Assembly (NCBI GenBank): GCA_045544835.1
Contig: JAZPZS010000073.1
Location: 1-18,904, forward strand
Direction: 5' to 3'
DNA length: 18,904 bases
Source of the DNA: UBA1189 sp045544835
GTDB lineage: Bacteria; Bacteroidota; Bacteroidia; Bacteroidales; Bacteroidaceae
The stretch's first letter is position 1. Each line of letters starts with the position of its first letter. A program made the translations under genes and the position numbers. The notes below the pieces were generated by a model. The model saw nothing but the letters and a program-made list of their open reading frames with translations, was not told the DNA's origin and did not search any database. Shown here in pieces: positions 1 to 6,403 of the stretch.

Positions 1-31
1 AGCCGACAAGCGCGGGCGAAGCGACGCGCTA

Positions 32-58
32 TCTGTGAGATTTGTGAGATCTGTGTGA
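32..58. repeat. 9-bp degenerate tandem repeat, 3 units
   Basis: Three consecutive 9-base units (TCTGTGAGA, TTTGTGAGA, TCTGTGTGA) can be read directly. The array lies in a gene-free stretch near the window edge. It resembles the 7-bp and 8-bp arrays elsewhere in this window in being short, degenerate and intergenic. No function is visible. Confidence 0.6.
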
Positions 59-129
59 AATCAAATATTTGCGAGAGAAGGACCTATTGGACATAGATTA
101 TTAAGACATCATTTTAGAGCGATTTTATA

Positions 130-282
130 ATGCGTTTTCCCTGTTTGTAAACTTGTAATCTATTTGCCGTTCGCGAACGACCGCGCTGCTCTTCGCGAAG
201 AACCGCACTGCTCTTCGTGAACGGCAATGCTACCTTTCGCGAACAGCAAATGAATCCATCAAACGAAACAGGGAAAACGCAT
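130..282. repeat. 17-bp perfect inverted repeat bracketing a TTCGCGAA array
   Basis: The left arm at 130-146 (ATGCGTTTTCCCTGTTT) is the exact reverse complement of the right arm at 266-282. The 119 bases between the arms hold four 22-bp units with a TTCGCGAA core. The structure could be a small non-autonomous mobile element (MITE-like), a cruciform, or a long stem with a structured loop. No transposase gene is present, and no target-site duplication is obvious next to the arms. Confidence 0.7.
170..257. repeat. 22-bp period TTCGCGAA tandem array, 4 units
   Basis: The 8-bp palindrome TTCGCGAA, or its variant TTCGTGAA, starts at 170, 192, 214 and 236, exactly 22 bases apart. The 14 bases after each core vary but often contain GCTGCTC or a similar string. 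A period close to two helical turns would place every core on the same face of the DNA, which fits an array of protein binding sites (inference). A related three-unit array starts at 18668, and the two share the 17 bases from TTTGCCG through the first core. Confidence 0.75.
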
Positions 283-346
283 AATAGATAGCGGGGAAAG
301 GTTAGTGATTTAGTATATATCTTCGTGTAATATTGTACAAGCCGAT

Positions 347-703
347 ATGGATTATTATTCATTATGCGTATTCTTGTTCAGTCATCAAGGACATCCCGAG
401 GTCATCCTAGGTTGTTCTTATTTGTTGATTGGTATACAATGTATTATGCCGTTCAAGGACAGCCGGACAGCCTATTTCGCAACACTTGTTTTATGTGGAT
501 ATTTGGGGAGAAAGTGCCTTTCCGACATTGGTGTCATCGTTATTGTTATCGTACAGACCGACCCGAGTGGAATAGAGAGTGCTACCATCAACGATTCAGA
601 TGAACCTATATATAATATGAAGGGCAATCGCATGGCTTGCAGTCGCAAAGAGTTGCAGAAAGGCATTTATATACAGCATGGCAAGAAGTTTGTTGTAAAG
701 TAA
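347..703 (+). pseudogene. Remnant carrying the C-terminal tail of a secreted Bacteroidales protein
   Basis: An open frame of 118 codons can be read. Its last 48 codons (557-703) look like the C-terminal tail found on many secreted Prevotella proteins: a GIES-like start, then EPIYNMKGNRM, then KGIYIQHGKKFVVK at the end. The PL11 lyase in this window ends with a comparable tail (AIYTLTGIKIKEI, then PGIYIVGKKK). The first 70 residues are rich in Cys and hydrophobic residues and match nothing I recognise, and no signal peptide or enzyme domain precedes the tail. I infer that the 5' part of a larger gene was lost or scrambled, leaving this 3' end. It could instead be a small expressed ORF, but a tail of this kind without a passenger makes that less likely. 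Confidence 0.5.
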
Positions 704-744
704 AACTAATCAGCATTAAGCGTTGGAGAGCTCAGCGGAGACGT

Positions 745-784
745 AAGTTTCTAAGTTTTTGAGTTGCTAAGTTTTTAAATTCTG
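745..784. repeat. 8-bp degenerate tandem repeat (AAGTTTTT family)
   Basis: Successive 8-base units AAGTTTCT, AAGTTTTT, GAGTTGCT, AAGTTTTT and AAATTCTG are visible just downstream of the tail remnant. The unit is the reverse complement, up to rotation, of the array at 8171-8202 between lpxA and the next gene. These are therefore two copies of one repeat family in opposite orientations. Confidence 0.6.
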
Positions 785-808
785 ATTCCAACACCGTGTA
801 AGCTAACT

Positions 809-820
809 AACCGTACGGTT
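809..820. other. 12-bp perfect palindrome AACCGTACGGTT
   Basis: This is a perfect 12-bp dyad in the gap between the tail remnant and the GH20 terminator. It could be a regulator binding site, but no promoter or gene start is near enough to assign it, and a dyad of this size can occur by chance. Confidence 0.35.
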
Positions 821-858
821 TACCATACATTATGATACGAAATTTCTGTACGGGATTT

Positions 859-880
859 CCTCACGTTTCGTCTCGTGAGG
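859..880. other. Short hairpin, 7-bp stem
   Basis: CCTCACG at 859-865 pairs with CGTGAGG at 874-880 around an 8-base loop. It lies beyond the stronger hairpin at 893-924 as seen from the GH20 gene. It may be a secondary 3' end structure; no T-run follows it on either strand. Confidence 0.4.
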
Positions 881-892
881 TGGCATAATAGC

Positions 893-924
893 AGCAGAGA
901 GAACGAATGGTCGTTCTCTCTGCT
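893..924 (-). terminator. Hairpin terminator of the GH20 gene
   Basis: A perfect 14-bp stem (AGCAGAGAGAACGA with its complement at 911-924) closes a 4-base loop. It begins 21 bases after the GH20 stop codon, reading on the minus strand. No clear U-tract follows, which is common for Bacteroidetes 3' hairpins. It could also block transcription arriving from the left. Confidence 0.7.
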
Positions 925-945
925 ATGTATATAGGGACAATGAGA

Positions 946-2907
946 TTATCTTACGAAGTTCTCTACCTTCAGGTCAGTGACCTTGCTCTTGAAGTTGCCT
1001 GCCTGCTCGAGGGGGAAGCAGAGGGTGGGCACGTAGTCGTATGATACCTTCTCTGATGCCCAGCGCTTGGCACGCTTGAGTTCGTCTGTCAGCTTGCCGT
1101 CTACATAGAGGCGTGTGGCGGTGTTGGTGCACTCGATGCGGATGTTGACCTGCTTGCCCTCCTCAACGAAGTAGTTGAAGGTGTTGAGGTAGCCGTCGCG
1201 GACGAAGGCCATGCGGCCGTCGGTGGGGCTGGCAAGGTAGAAATCGGTGATGCCGTTACTCAGGAGCTTGGTGCCGGGCTGTTCCTTGACGCCATTGAGG
1301 CTGAACGATACGCTGTAGCCGTAGCCTGCCTTGGCGTGGGGGTAGCGCTTGCCGGGCTTCACCTCGGGGATGGTGTACACTACGCTACCAGGTTCGCCCT
1401 TGAAGGTGCCCAGGTCGTTCACGCCGGGAGCCTCGGCAAGCAGGGTGCGCTTGTGGTTGAACTCCTCGAAGGGGACGGTCTTGTAGGTGGGGCTCCAGGT
1501 AGAGGCTGCGATGACCTGCATGCCGGGGTAGCTGCGGTGGTGGATGTCCTCAACAGAGATGCCGTTGCCTACCACGTCGTTCCATACGGCATACATGCCG
1601 CCACGGATGACGGGGTCCTTGTCCTCGAACTTCTGGTTGCCGATCTGTGCGGGGCTCCATGAATTGTATAGGTAGGGAAGGTTAAGGTAGTCGTAGTAGT
1701 AGCCTGCGGCGGGCACGATGTAGACGGCTCCGTCGGGGATGCTGACGAGCTCGTAACCCAAGGCCTTCATGTCGGCAGGGTTGGCATAGCCGTTGTACCA
1801 GCAGTTCATGATGACGTTCTCGGACTTCACGGGAGTGTCGCCCTTGGCGTGGGTGAGGGCACCCCATACCATCGCCTGCTTGCCGAACGACTCGACGAAG
1901 CGGATGTAGCGGTCGGTGAGGTAGCGGAACTTCTCTACCACGGCCTTCTCGGCATTGGAGTACTCGTCGGTACCGATGTTGACCTGCTTGCCTACAAACA
2001 CGGGGTCCTCACCCTCGAGGTACTCGGTGAAGAGTGAGTCGAGGAAGGGGTAGAGGTTGTCGTTGAAGAGGTCGAGGTGGTCCATGCCGTACTTCTCGGA
2101 GCCGAACTCCTTGCGATAGTGGGCAAAGGCGAGTGAGTGGGCGGGGATGTCAATCTCGGGGATGATGTTCACGCCCATCTTGGCGGCATCTTTCTGGAAC
2201 TGACGGAACTCGTCCTTGCCGTAGCTGCCGTCCTTGGCGGTGAGCTCGGGGAAGAGCTCGCTCTCGAGGCGGAAGGCGGCGTAGGTCTTGTCCCAGTCAT
2301 TACCAAAGTATTGCTTGAAGCCATTGTCGTTGAGGTGCACCTGGATGGTGTTCATCTTGTAGTAGGCCATGGCCTTGGTGAAGGTCTTGAGGTAGTCCAT
2401 GGGGATGAACTTGCGGGCGCAGTCGAGCAGCAGGCCGCGCAGGGCGTAGTCGGGCCAGTCGCGGATGGTACCCTTGGGCAGGTGTGTGCCCTCGTACTGC
2501 TCAAGGATCTGCAGCAGGGTGCGTGTAGCCCAATAGGCTCCGGTGGGGGTGTTGGCCTCGATGGCTATGCAGTCGTCAATCTTGATGCTGTAACCCTCGT
2601 CGCCCAGTTCCTTGTCGTCGGTGAGGGCCATGATGATAGTGCCCTTGGGGGCCTTGCTGGCGTTCTTGGTCTTCATTGCCTTGCCGAAGAGCAGGCCATA
2701 GTCCTCGGCCATAGCCTCGGCTGCATCGGCGAGCTCGGCATTGACATATATCACCTTGGTGCTGGGGCTGATGGCTACCATACCATCGGCACCCTGCCAC
2801 TGGCGCAGTTCGGGGATTACGAAGGGCTTGTCGTTCTCGGCATACAGGGTGGCAGAAGCCACAAGGCCCAGTATGGCTAAACATAAAAATCGGAATTTGT
2901 TTCTCAT
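946..2907 (-). CDS. Secreted GH20 family glycosidase (beta-N-acetylhexosaminidase-like) with C-terminal LamG-like domain
   Basis: This is a 653-residue exported glycosidase, probably removing terminal beta-linked GlcNAc or GalNAc from glycans. I place the start at 2907 because MRNKFRFLCLAILGLVASA is a clean signal peptide; the open frame extends 33 codons further upstream, but that stretch overlaps the promoter at 2981-3012. After the signal there is a GH20b-like N-terminal domain (about 30-150), then a TIM barrel (about 155-480) with IPEID at 249-253 and the catalytic Asp-Glu pair at 314-315. The pair sits in IGTDEY, not the usual GGDE, and the strand motif reads VHLNDN rather than HWHLTDD. 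The region from about 500 to the end resembles a LamG/concanavalin-type beta-sandwich. The family call is firm. The substrate is not, because the altered motifs may mark a subfamily with another specificity. The gene stands alone with its own promoter and hairpin. Confidence 0.88.
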   Translation of the reverse strand: MRNKFRFLCLAILGLVASATLYAENDKPFVIPELRQWQGADGMVAISPSTKVIYVNAELADAAEAMAEDYGLLFGKAMKTKNASKAPKGTIIMALTDDKELGDEGYSIKIDDCIAIEANTPTGAYWATRTLLQILEQYEGTHLPKGTIRDWPDYALRGLLLDCARKFIPMDYLKTFTKAMAYYKMNTIQVHLNDNGFKQYFGNDWDKTYAAFRLESELFPELTAKDGSYGKDEFRQFQKDAAKMGVNIIPEIDIPAHSLAFAHYRKEFGSEKYGMDHLDLFNDNLYPFLDSLFTEYLEGEDPVFVGKQVNIGTDEYSNAEKAVVEKFRYLTDRYIRFVESFGKQAMVWGALTHAKGDTPVKSENVIMNCWYNGYANPADMKALGYELVSIPDGAVYIVPAAGYYYDYLNLPYLYNSWSPAQIGNQKFEDKDPVIRGGMYAVWNDVVGNGISVEDIHHRSYPGMQVIAASTWSPTYKTVPFEEFNHKRTLLAEAPGVNDLGTFKGEPGSVVYTIPEVKPGKRYPHAKAGYGYSVSFSLNGVKEQPGTKLLSNGITDFYLASPTDGRMAFVRDGYLNTFNYFVEEGKQVNIRIECTNTATRLYVDGKLTDELKRAKRWASEKVSYDYVPTLCFPLEQAGNFKSKVTDLKVENFVR

Positions 2908-2980
2908 AGAATCGTGTTGTTTTTGATGTGATATATACTTGTTTTTCTTGTTTGTCAGACTCTGTTTGACAGATTTTTTA

Positions 2981-3012
2981 CAAAGGTATGGGAAAAACGC
3001 TGTCATTGCAAA
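2981..3012 (-). promoter_or_regulatory. Bacteroidetes-type promoter for the GH20 gene
   Basis: On the minus strand a -33 TTTG (3009-3012) is followed after exactly 20 bases by TACCTTTG (2981-2988), a perfect TAnnTTTG -7 element. The predicted leader to the ATG at 2907 is roughly 70 bases, which supports the internal start. Confidence 0.75.
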
Positions 3013-3094
3013 TTTTTGAGCTAAAACCTAGTGTAAGGCTGTGAAATGTGGTGCTGGCATAGCTTCTTGTGATGCGTTTATTTGATGTTTGCTG

Positions 3095-3233
3095 AGAAAT
3101 ATTCACTAGCTTGAACTCTTTTCGCTCGTTTGTTTGTATATTTGAGGTAAATCTCGAATATACTTTCACTCGCTGTGAAAAATATTCAAGCTGAGCTTGA
3201 TGTTTCTCGCTCGTTTATTCGTATATTTGCAAC
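3095..3233 (+). promoter_or_regulatory. Duplicated promoter region upstream of the prenyltransferase gene
   Basis: Two related blocks about 85 bases apart (3095-3147 and 3176-3233) share the order ATTCA, AGCTTGA, TCGCTCGTTT and GTATATTTG. Each ends in a perfect TAnnTTTG element (TATATTTG at 3137-3144 and 3222-3229) with a TTG 22-23 bases before it. The second copy lies about 30 bases before the ATG and is the likelier active promoter. The CGCTCGTT string also occurs just upstream of the promoter at 12294-12325. Confidence 0.55.
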
Positions 3234-3260
3234 CTCAAACTTGGGTTTAACAATTATAAA

Positions 3261-4160
3261 ATGCTTATGAAACACTCAGTTAAAGATTGGATTCTCACCA
3301 CTCGTCCGTGGTCGTTCCCGGCTTCGGCGATGCCCGTACTTGCTACATTTGCTTATATGACATGGGTGTGTAGCCTGTATGGTATGTCTATCGATTGGGT
3401 GAGCGGTGTGCTTGCTATCGTGGGCATCGTGTTCTTCCATGCATCGGGTAATATGTTGAGCGACGTGCGCGACTATAAGAAAGGAGTCGACAAGGGTCTC
3501 AGCCACATGCCTTTGGTCAATGGCTCCTTCACCACGAAGGAGTATATGCGCCTTAGCCTGACGCTCTTCGTGCTGGGCTGTGCCATCGGCTTCTACATCA
3601 TGAGCCGCTGTGGCTGGCCGTTACTCTATGCTGCTGTGTACGGAGCCTTTTTCACGCTCACCTATGCCACCTTCAAGTATTTTGCTTTGGGCGATGTGGT
3701 CATCTTCCTGTCCTATGCCGTGATTCCTATCCTTGGTACCACGTATGCCACCATCAGTGAATATTACTATCCGGCCCTGGTGCTGGCTCTGCCCATCGGA
3801 CTCATTACGGTGGCTATACTCCATGTAAATAATACACGCGATATCGAGTCGGACCGCGCGGCGGGCATACGCACCCTCGCCATGCTCATTGGCTTGAAGG
3901 CCTCCGTGCAGCTCTATGCTTTCGAGGTGCTTTTTCCCTTCGTGGCTGTTATTGCTACCATTATGTGCGGTTGGCTTCCTTGGTATAGTGTGATTGTGCT
4001 GTTTGCATTGCCCAAGGCATGGAGGTGTGCCCGTGTCGTGCTCGATTCGCCGAAGAAGGGGATGGAGACATTGGTCATGCACGATGCCGCCACCTCGCAG
4101 CTGCAGCTCCTATTCAGCTTGCTGCTGGCCGTGTCACTGTTTGTGGCAGCCTTTTTCTAA
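3261..4160 (+). CDS. menA: UbiA-family prenyltransferase, probably 1,4-dihydroxy-2-naphthoate polyprenyltransferase (MenA)
   Basis: This 299-residue integral membrane protein most likely attaches the polyprenyl chain to DHNA in menaquinone synthesis. Both UbiA Asp-rich motifs are visible. The first is N64-MLSDVRDYKKGVD (D68, D71, D77) and the second is NNTRDIESDRAAG (D194, D198); they bind the Mg-diphosphate of the prenyl donor. About eight hydrophobic segments follow one another, and the opening RPWSFPAS is typical of MenA-like members. The length fits the family. Two ATGs (3261 and 3267) are close together and either could be the start. The gene may share a transcript with the CPBP gene 62 bases downstream; a 7-bp repeat begins directly after its stop codon. 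The UbiA family is near certain. MenA is favoured because anaerobic Bacteroidales make menaquinone and not ubiquinone, but no other men gene is in view. Confidence 0.82.
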   Translation: MLMKHSVKDWILTTRPWSFPASAMPVLATFAYMTWVCSLYGMSIDWVSGVLAIVGIVFFHASGNMLSDVRDYKKGVDKGLSHMPLVNGSFTTKEYMRLSLTLFVLGCAIGFYIMSRCGWPLLYAAVYGAFFTLTYATFKYFALGDVVIFLSYAVIPILGTTYATISEYYYPALVLALPIGLITVAILHVNNTRDIESDRAAGIRTLAMLIGLKASVQLYAFEVLFPFVAVIATIMCGWLPWYSVIVLFALPKAWRCARVVLDSPKKGMETLVMHDAATSQLQLLFSLLLAVSLFVAAFF

Positions 4161-4184
4161 TTGAAAATTGAGAATTGAAAATTA
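4161..4184. repeat. 7-bp degenerate tandem repeat (TTGAAAA family)
   Basis: Units TTGAAAA, TTGAGAA and TTGAAAA, then TTA, begin immediately after the menA stop codon. Only one base differs from the array at 13751-13773 upstream of hemW over their shared length. This belongs to the same broad family as the arrays inside the CPBP and hemW coding sequences. Confidence 0.65.
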
Positions 4185-4222
4185 AGCCAGTGAAATTTGA
4201 GGATTAATCAAAAATAAGGTTT

Positions 4223-4891
4223 ATGACAAGAAAGAATAAGGTAGATAAAGGTGTTGATGGAAAGACCCAACTTTCAACTTTCAATTTTCAATTTTCAATT
4301 TTTCTCGCCGCCCTCCTGTGGTTCCTCATGTTCAACCCCTGGATAGCGATGCCGGTGGATTTCTGGACCATGATGACCATCTCGGGGTGCATACTGCTCA
4401 CGACGGCATTGCTCTTTGACCGAAGTTGGCTTGCCGATATTAAGGTGTCGTGGAGCGGACTCTTCATAGGCATTGCGCTCGCCCTTGCCTTGTGGGGCAT
4501 CTTTTGGGTGGGCGATAAGGTGGCCACGTGGATGTTTCCCTTTGCACGCCCTCAAGTAGATACCATCTACAGCATGAAGGACTCGCAGAGCGAATGGGTC
4601 ATCGGGGCTCTGCTCCTCTTTATAATAGGGCCTGCCGAGGAAATCTTTTGGCGGGGTTTCGTGCAGCGCGGTATCAGTGTGCGGAGTTCGGCCAATGTGG
4701 CATTCATCGTCACATTGTTTGTCTACGGACTGGTGCATATCTGGAAGTTTAACTTCATGCTCATCATGGCTGCCCTCGTCTGCGGCTTTGTATGGGGATT
4801 GGCCTACCGGTTATGGCCCAAGCAGCTCTTTGCCCTCATCGTGTCGCATGCGGTGTGGGATACGTTGGTCTTCGTTGTTTGGCCGATATGA
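4223..4891 (+). CDS. CPBP family intramembrane metalloprotease (Abi/CAAX-like)
   Basis: This is a 222-residue polytopic membrane protein of the CPBP family, which includes CAAX-type prenyl-protein proteases and bacteriocin self-immunity proteins. The signature is present: E139-E140-IFWR144 (EExxxR) in one helix, H172 in FVYGLVHIW, and H209 in VSHAVWD, the residues expected to bind metal and form the active site. Several further hydrophobic segments precede them. Residues 17-27 (LSTFNFQFSIF) are encoded by four 7-bp repeat units at 4271-4298, so the N-terminus before the first membrane segment has been built or extended by a repeat that is intergenic elsewhere. The start at 4223 is the first in-frame ATG; a later ATG inside the first hydrophobic segment is possible but would shorten that segment. 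The natural substrate cannot be predicted. Confidence 0.8.
   Translation: MTRKNKVDKGVDGKTQLSTFNFQFSIFLAALLWFLMFNPWIAMPVDFWTMMTISGCILLTTALLFDRSWLADIKVSWSGLFIGIALALALWGIFWVGDKVATWMFPFARPQVDTIYSMKDSQSEWVIGALLLFIIGPAEEIFWRGFVQRGISVRSSANVAFIVTLFVYGLVHIWKFNFMLIMAALVCGFVWGLAYRLWPKQLFALIVSHAVWDTLVFVVWPI
4271..4298. repeat. 7-bp tandem repeat inside the CPBP coding sequence
   Basis: Units CTTTCAA, CTTTCAA, TTTTCAA and TTTTCAA can be read; their reverse complements are TTGAAAG and TTGAAAA, the units seen at 13475-13502 and 4161-4184. Three units equal seven codons, so the frame is regained every 21 bases. The encoded peptide (LSTFNFQ) nearly matches that in HemW (LSSFNFQ). Confidence 0.65.
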
Positions 4892-5270
4892 TAACCGCTC
4901 TGGAGGTAGTTGTTAGGAGTCAATACGACAAGTCGGAGTGGCCAAACTGTGGTGCCGCTGATAAGCAGTGATTGACGTTGCGTGAATAATGAATCCCCGC
5001 GGGACAATGGTCCCCGGGGATTTCTTGTGTAATGAAGGCTCTGTCCTCGATGCTGTGCTTTGTCTTGGCGATGCAGGTGCTCTAAATATTTATCGCATCG
5101 GCAAGAAATATTTATTGCACCGTCAAAAATACTGGGGAGTAGGTGTGGCACTAAGCCAACTATTGGATATATGTGGCTTTATGTTCAAATATAAGAGTTA
5201 AAATATGTGATAATATCCCGCTTCAGACCATCTCATAGCCATTGCATGTAGAATATATTGTCAATAAAGG
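4892..5270. other. Intergenic region with no supported gene
   Basis: Apart from the hairpin at 4992-5022 I see no gene, tRNA or repeat here. Open frames on both strands lack recognisable motifs and plausible starts. The stretch becomes AT-rich toward the lpxD promoter. Confidence 0.6.
4992..5022 (+). terminator. Strong GC-rich hairpin downstream of the CPBP gene
   Basis: AATCCCCGCGGGAC at 4992-5005 pairs with GTCCCCGGGGATT at 5010-5022, with one bulged base and a 4-base loop. A short pyrimidine-rich tract follows on the plus strand. It sits 100 bases after the CPBP stop and well before the lpxD promoter, so it probably ends the menA-CPBP transcript. Confidence 0.6.
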
Positions 5271-5301
5271 TTGGGAAATCCAATTATAATGTCTACCTTT
5301 G
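5271..5301 (+). promoter_or_regulatory. Bacteroidetes-type promoter for the lpxD operon
   Basis: TTG at 5271-5273 is followed after exactly 20 bases by TACCTTTG (5294-5301), a perfect TAnnTTTG. The predicted leader to the lpxD ATG at 5343 is about 35 bases. Confidence 0.75.
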
Positions 5302-5342
5302 CACGGATATAAAGTAATGTACTATTTTAGCAGAGCAGATAA

Positions 5343-6395
5343 ATGGAGTTTTCAGCAAAGCAAATAGCAGCGTTTATTGGCGGAGAGGTTGTAGGCGATG
5401 AGAATGCCACGGTCTGCACCTTTGCCAAGATTGAAGAGGGCATGCCGGGTGCTTTGTCCTTCTTGTCCAATCCGAAATATACTTCATACATATATGACAC
5501 ACAGTCGAGCATCGTATTGGTGAATAGCGATTTTGTGCCCGAGAAGCCCATCAAGGCTACACTCATCAAGACAGCCAATGCCTATGAGAGTCTGGCCAAG
5601 CTGATGGCACTGTATGAATCGATGAAACCGAAGAAGACAGGCATCAGCACGATGGCATCGGTAGCAGCGTCGGCCACTATCGGCGAGAATGTATATATCG
5701 GACCGTTCGTATATGTGGGCGAGAGGGCTGTCATAGGCGACAATACCGTCATCGAAGCCAACGTGTCGGTGGGCGACAATGCCACCATCGGCAGTGACTG
5801 CACGCTCTACAACGGCGTCACCATCTATCACGACTGCAAGGTAGGGAACCGTTGTATCCTCCACGCCGGCAGCGTAGTGGGTTCGGATGGATTCGGCTTT
5901 GCACCCGGTGCCAATGGCTACGAAAAGATTCCCCAGATAGGCATCGCCGTATTGGAGGATGACGTGGAGCTGGGTGCCAACACTTGCATTGACCGTGCCA
6001 CGATGGGAGCAACCATCATCAAGCGCGGCGTGAAACTCGACAATATGGTACAGGTGGCCCACAATGTAGTCATTGATGAGCACACCGTCATGGCTGCCCA
6101 GTGTGGCATCGCAGGTTCTACCAAGGTAGGCAGCTGGTGCATGGTGGGCGGACAAACCGGCATCAGCGGACACATACAGATAGGCAATCAGGTAAAGGTG
6201 GGCGGACACTCGGCCATCTCGAACAGCGTGAAAGACGGCAAGGCAGTGATGGGTTACCCCGCATTTGACCACGTACAGTTTGCCCGCGCCTCGGTAATCT
6301 TCAAGAAACTGCCTGAGATGTATCGCGAAATGGATGCCTTGAAGAAGGAGATAGAAACACTAAAGCAACAGCTTGCCGATGGTGGCAAGGCCTAA
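5343..6395 (+). CDS. lpxD: UDP-3-O-(3-hydroxyacyl)glucosamine N-acyltransferase LpxD
   Basis: LpxD adds the N-linked 3-hydroxyacyl chain from acyl-ACP to UDP-3-O-acyl-glucosamine, the third step of lipid A synthesis, in the cytoplasm. The 350-residue length is typical. Residues 1-100 form the uridine-binding N-terminal domain, with SFLSNPKY at 39-46. From about 105 to 310 there are many hexapeptide repeats of the left-handed beta-helix, and H240 in QVAHN is the expected catalytic base. The C-terminus is a charged helix (about 325-350). The gene heads a plus-strand run with lpxC starting 8 bases after its stop, so cotranscription is very likely, driven from the promoter at 5271-5301. Confidence 0.95.
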   Translation: MEFSAKQIAAFIGGEVVGDENATVCTFAKIEEGMPGALSFLSNPKYTSYIYDTQSSIVLVNSDFVPEKPIKATLIKTANAYESLAKLMALYESMKPKKTGISTMASVAASATIGENVYIGPFVYVGERAVIGDNTVIEANVSVGDNATIGSDCTLYNGVTIYHDCKVGNRCILHAGSVVGSDGFGFAPGANGYEKIPQIGIAVLEDDVELGANTCIDRATMGATIIKRGVKLDNMVQVAHNVVIDEHTVMAAQCGIAGSTKVGSWCMVGGQTGISGHIQIGNQVKVGGHSAISNSVKDGKAVMGYPAFDHVQFARASVIFKKLPEMYREMDALKKEIETLKQQLADGGKA

Positions 6396-6403
6396 AACAA
6401 GAT

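Noticed and set aside
170..257. CRISPR array
   Set aside because: The repeated core is only 8 bp with 14-bp intervals, the intervals are partly similar, and no cas gene is present. Period and unit size do not fit any CRISPR type.
114..362. 82-codon minus-strand frame across the TTCGCGAA array
   Set aside because: It translates the inverted repeat and the array, has no plausible promoter and resembles no protein.
2137..2880. 247-codon open frame opposite the GH20 gene
   Set aside because: It lies entirely antisense to a well-supported glycosidase and encodes a low-complexity Val/Gly/Leu-rich product with no motif; it is a shadow of biased codon use.
2908..3006. Longer N-terminus for the GH20 gene
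   Set aside because: The added 33 residues would precede a good signal peptide and overlap a perfect promoter.
5484..6272. 262-codon open frame opposite lpxD
   Set aside because: It is antisense to the hexapeptide repeats of LpxD, whose regular codons keep the opposite frame open; no family motif is present.
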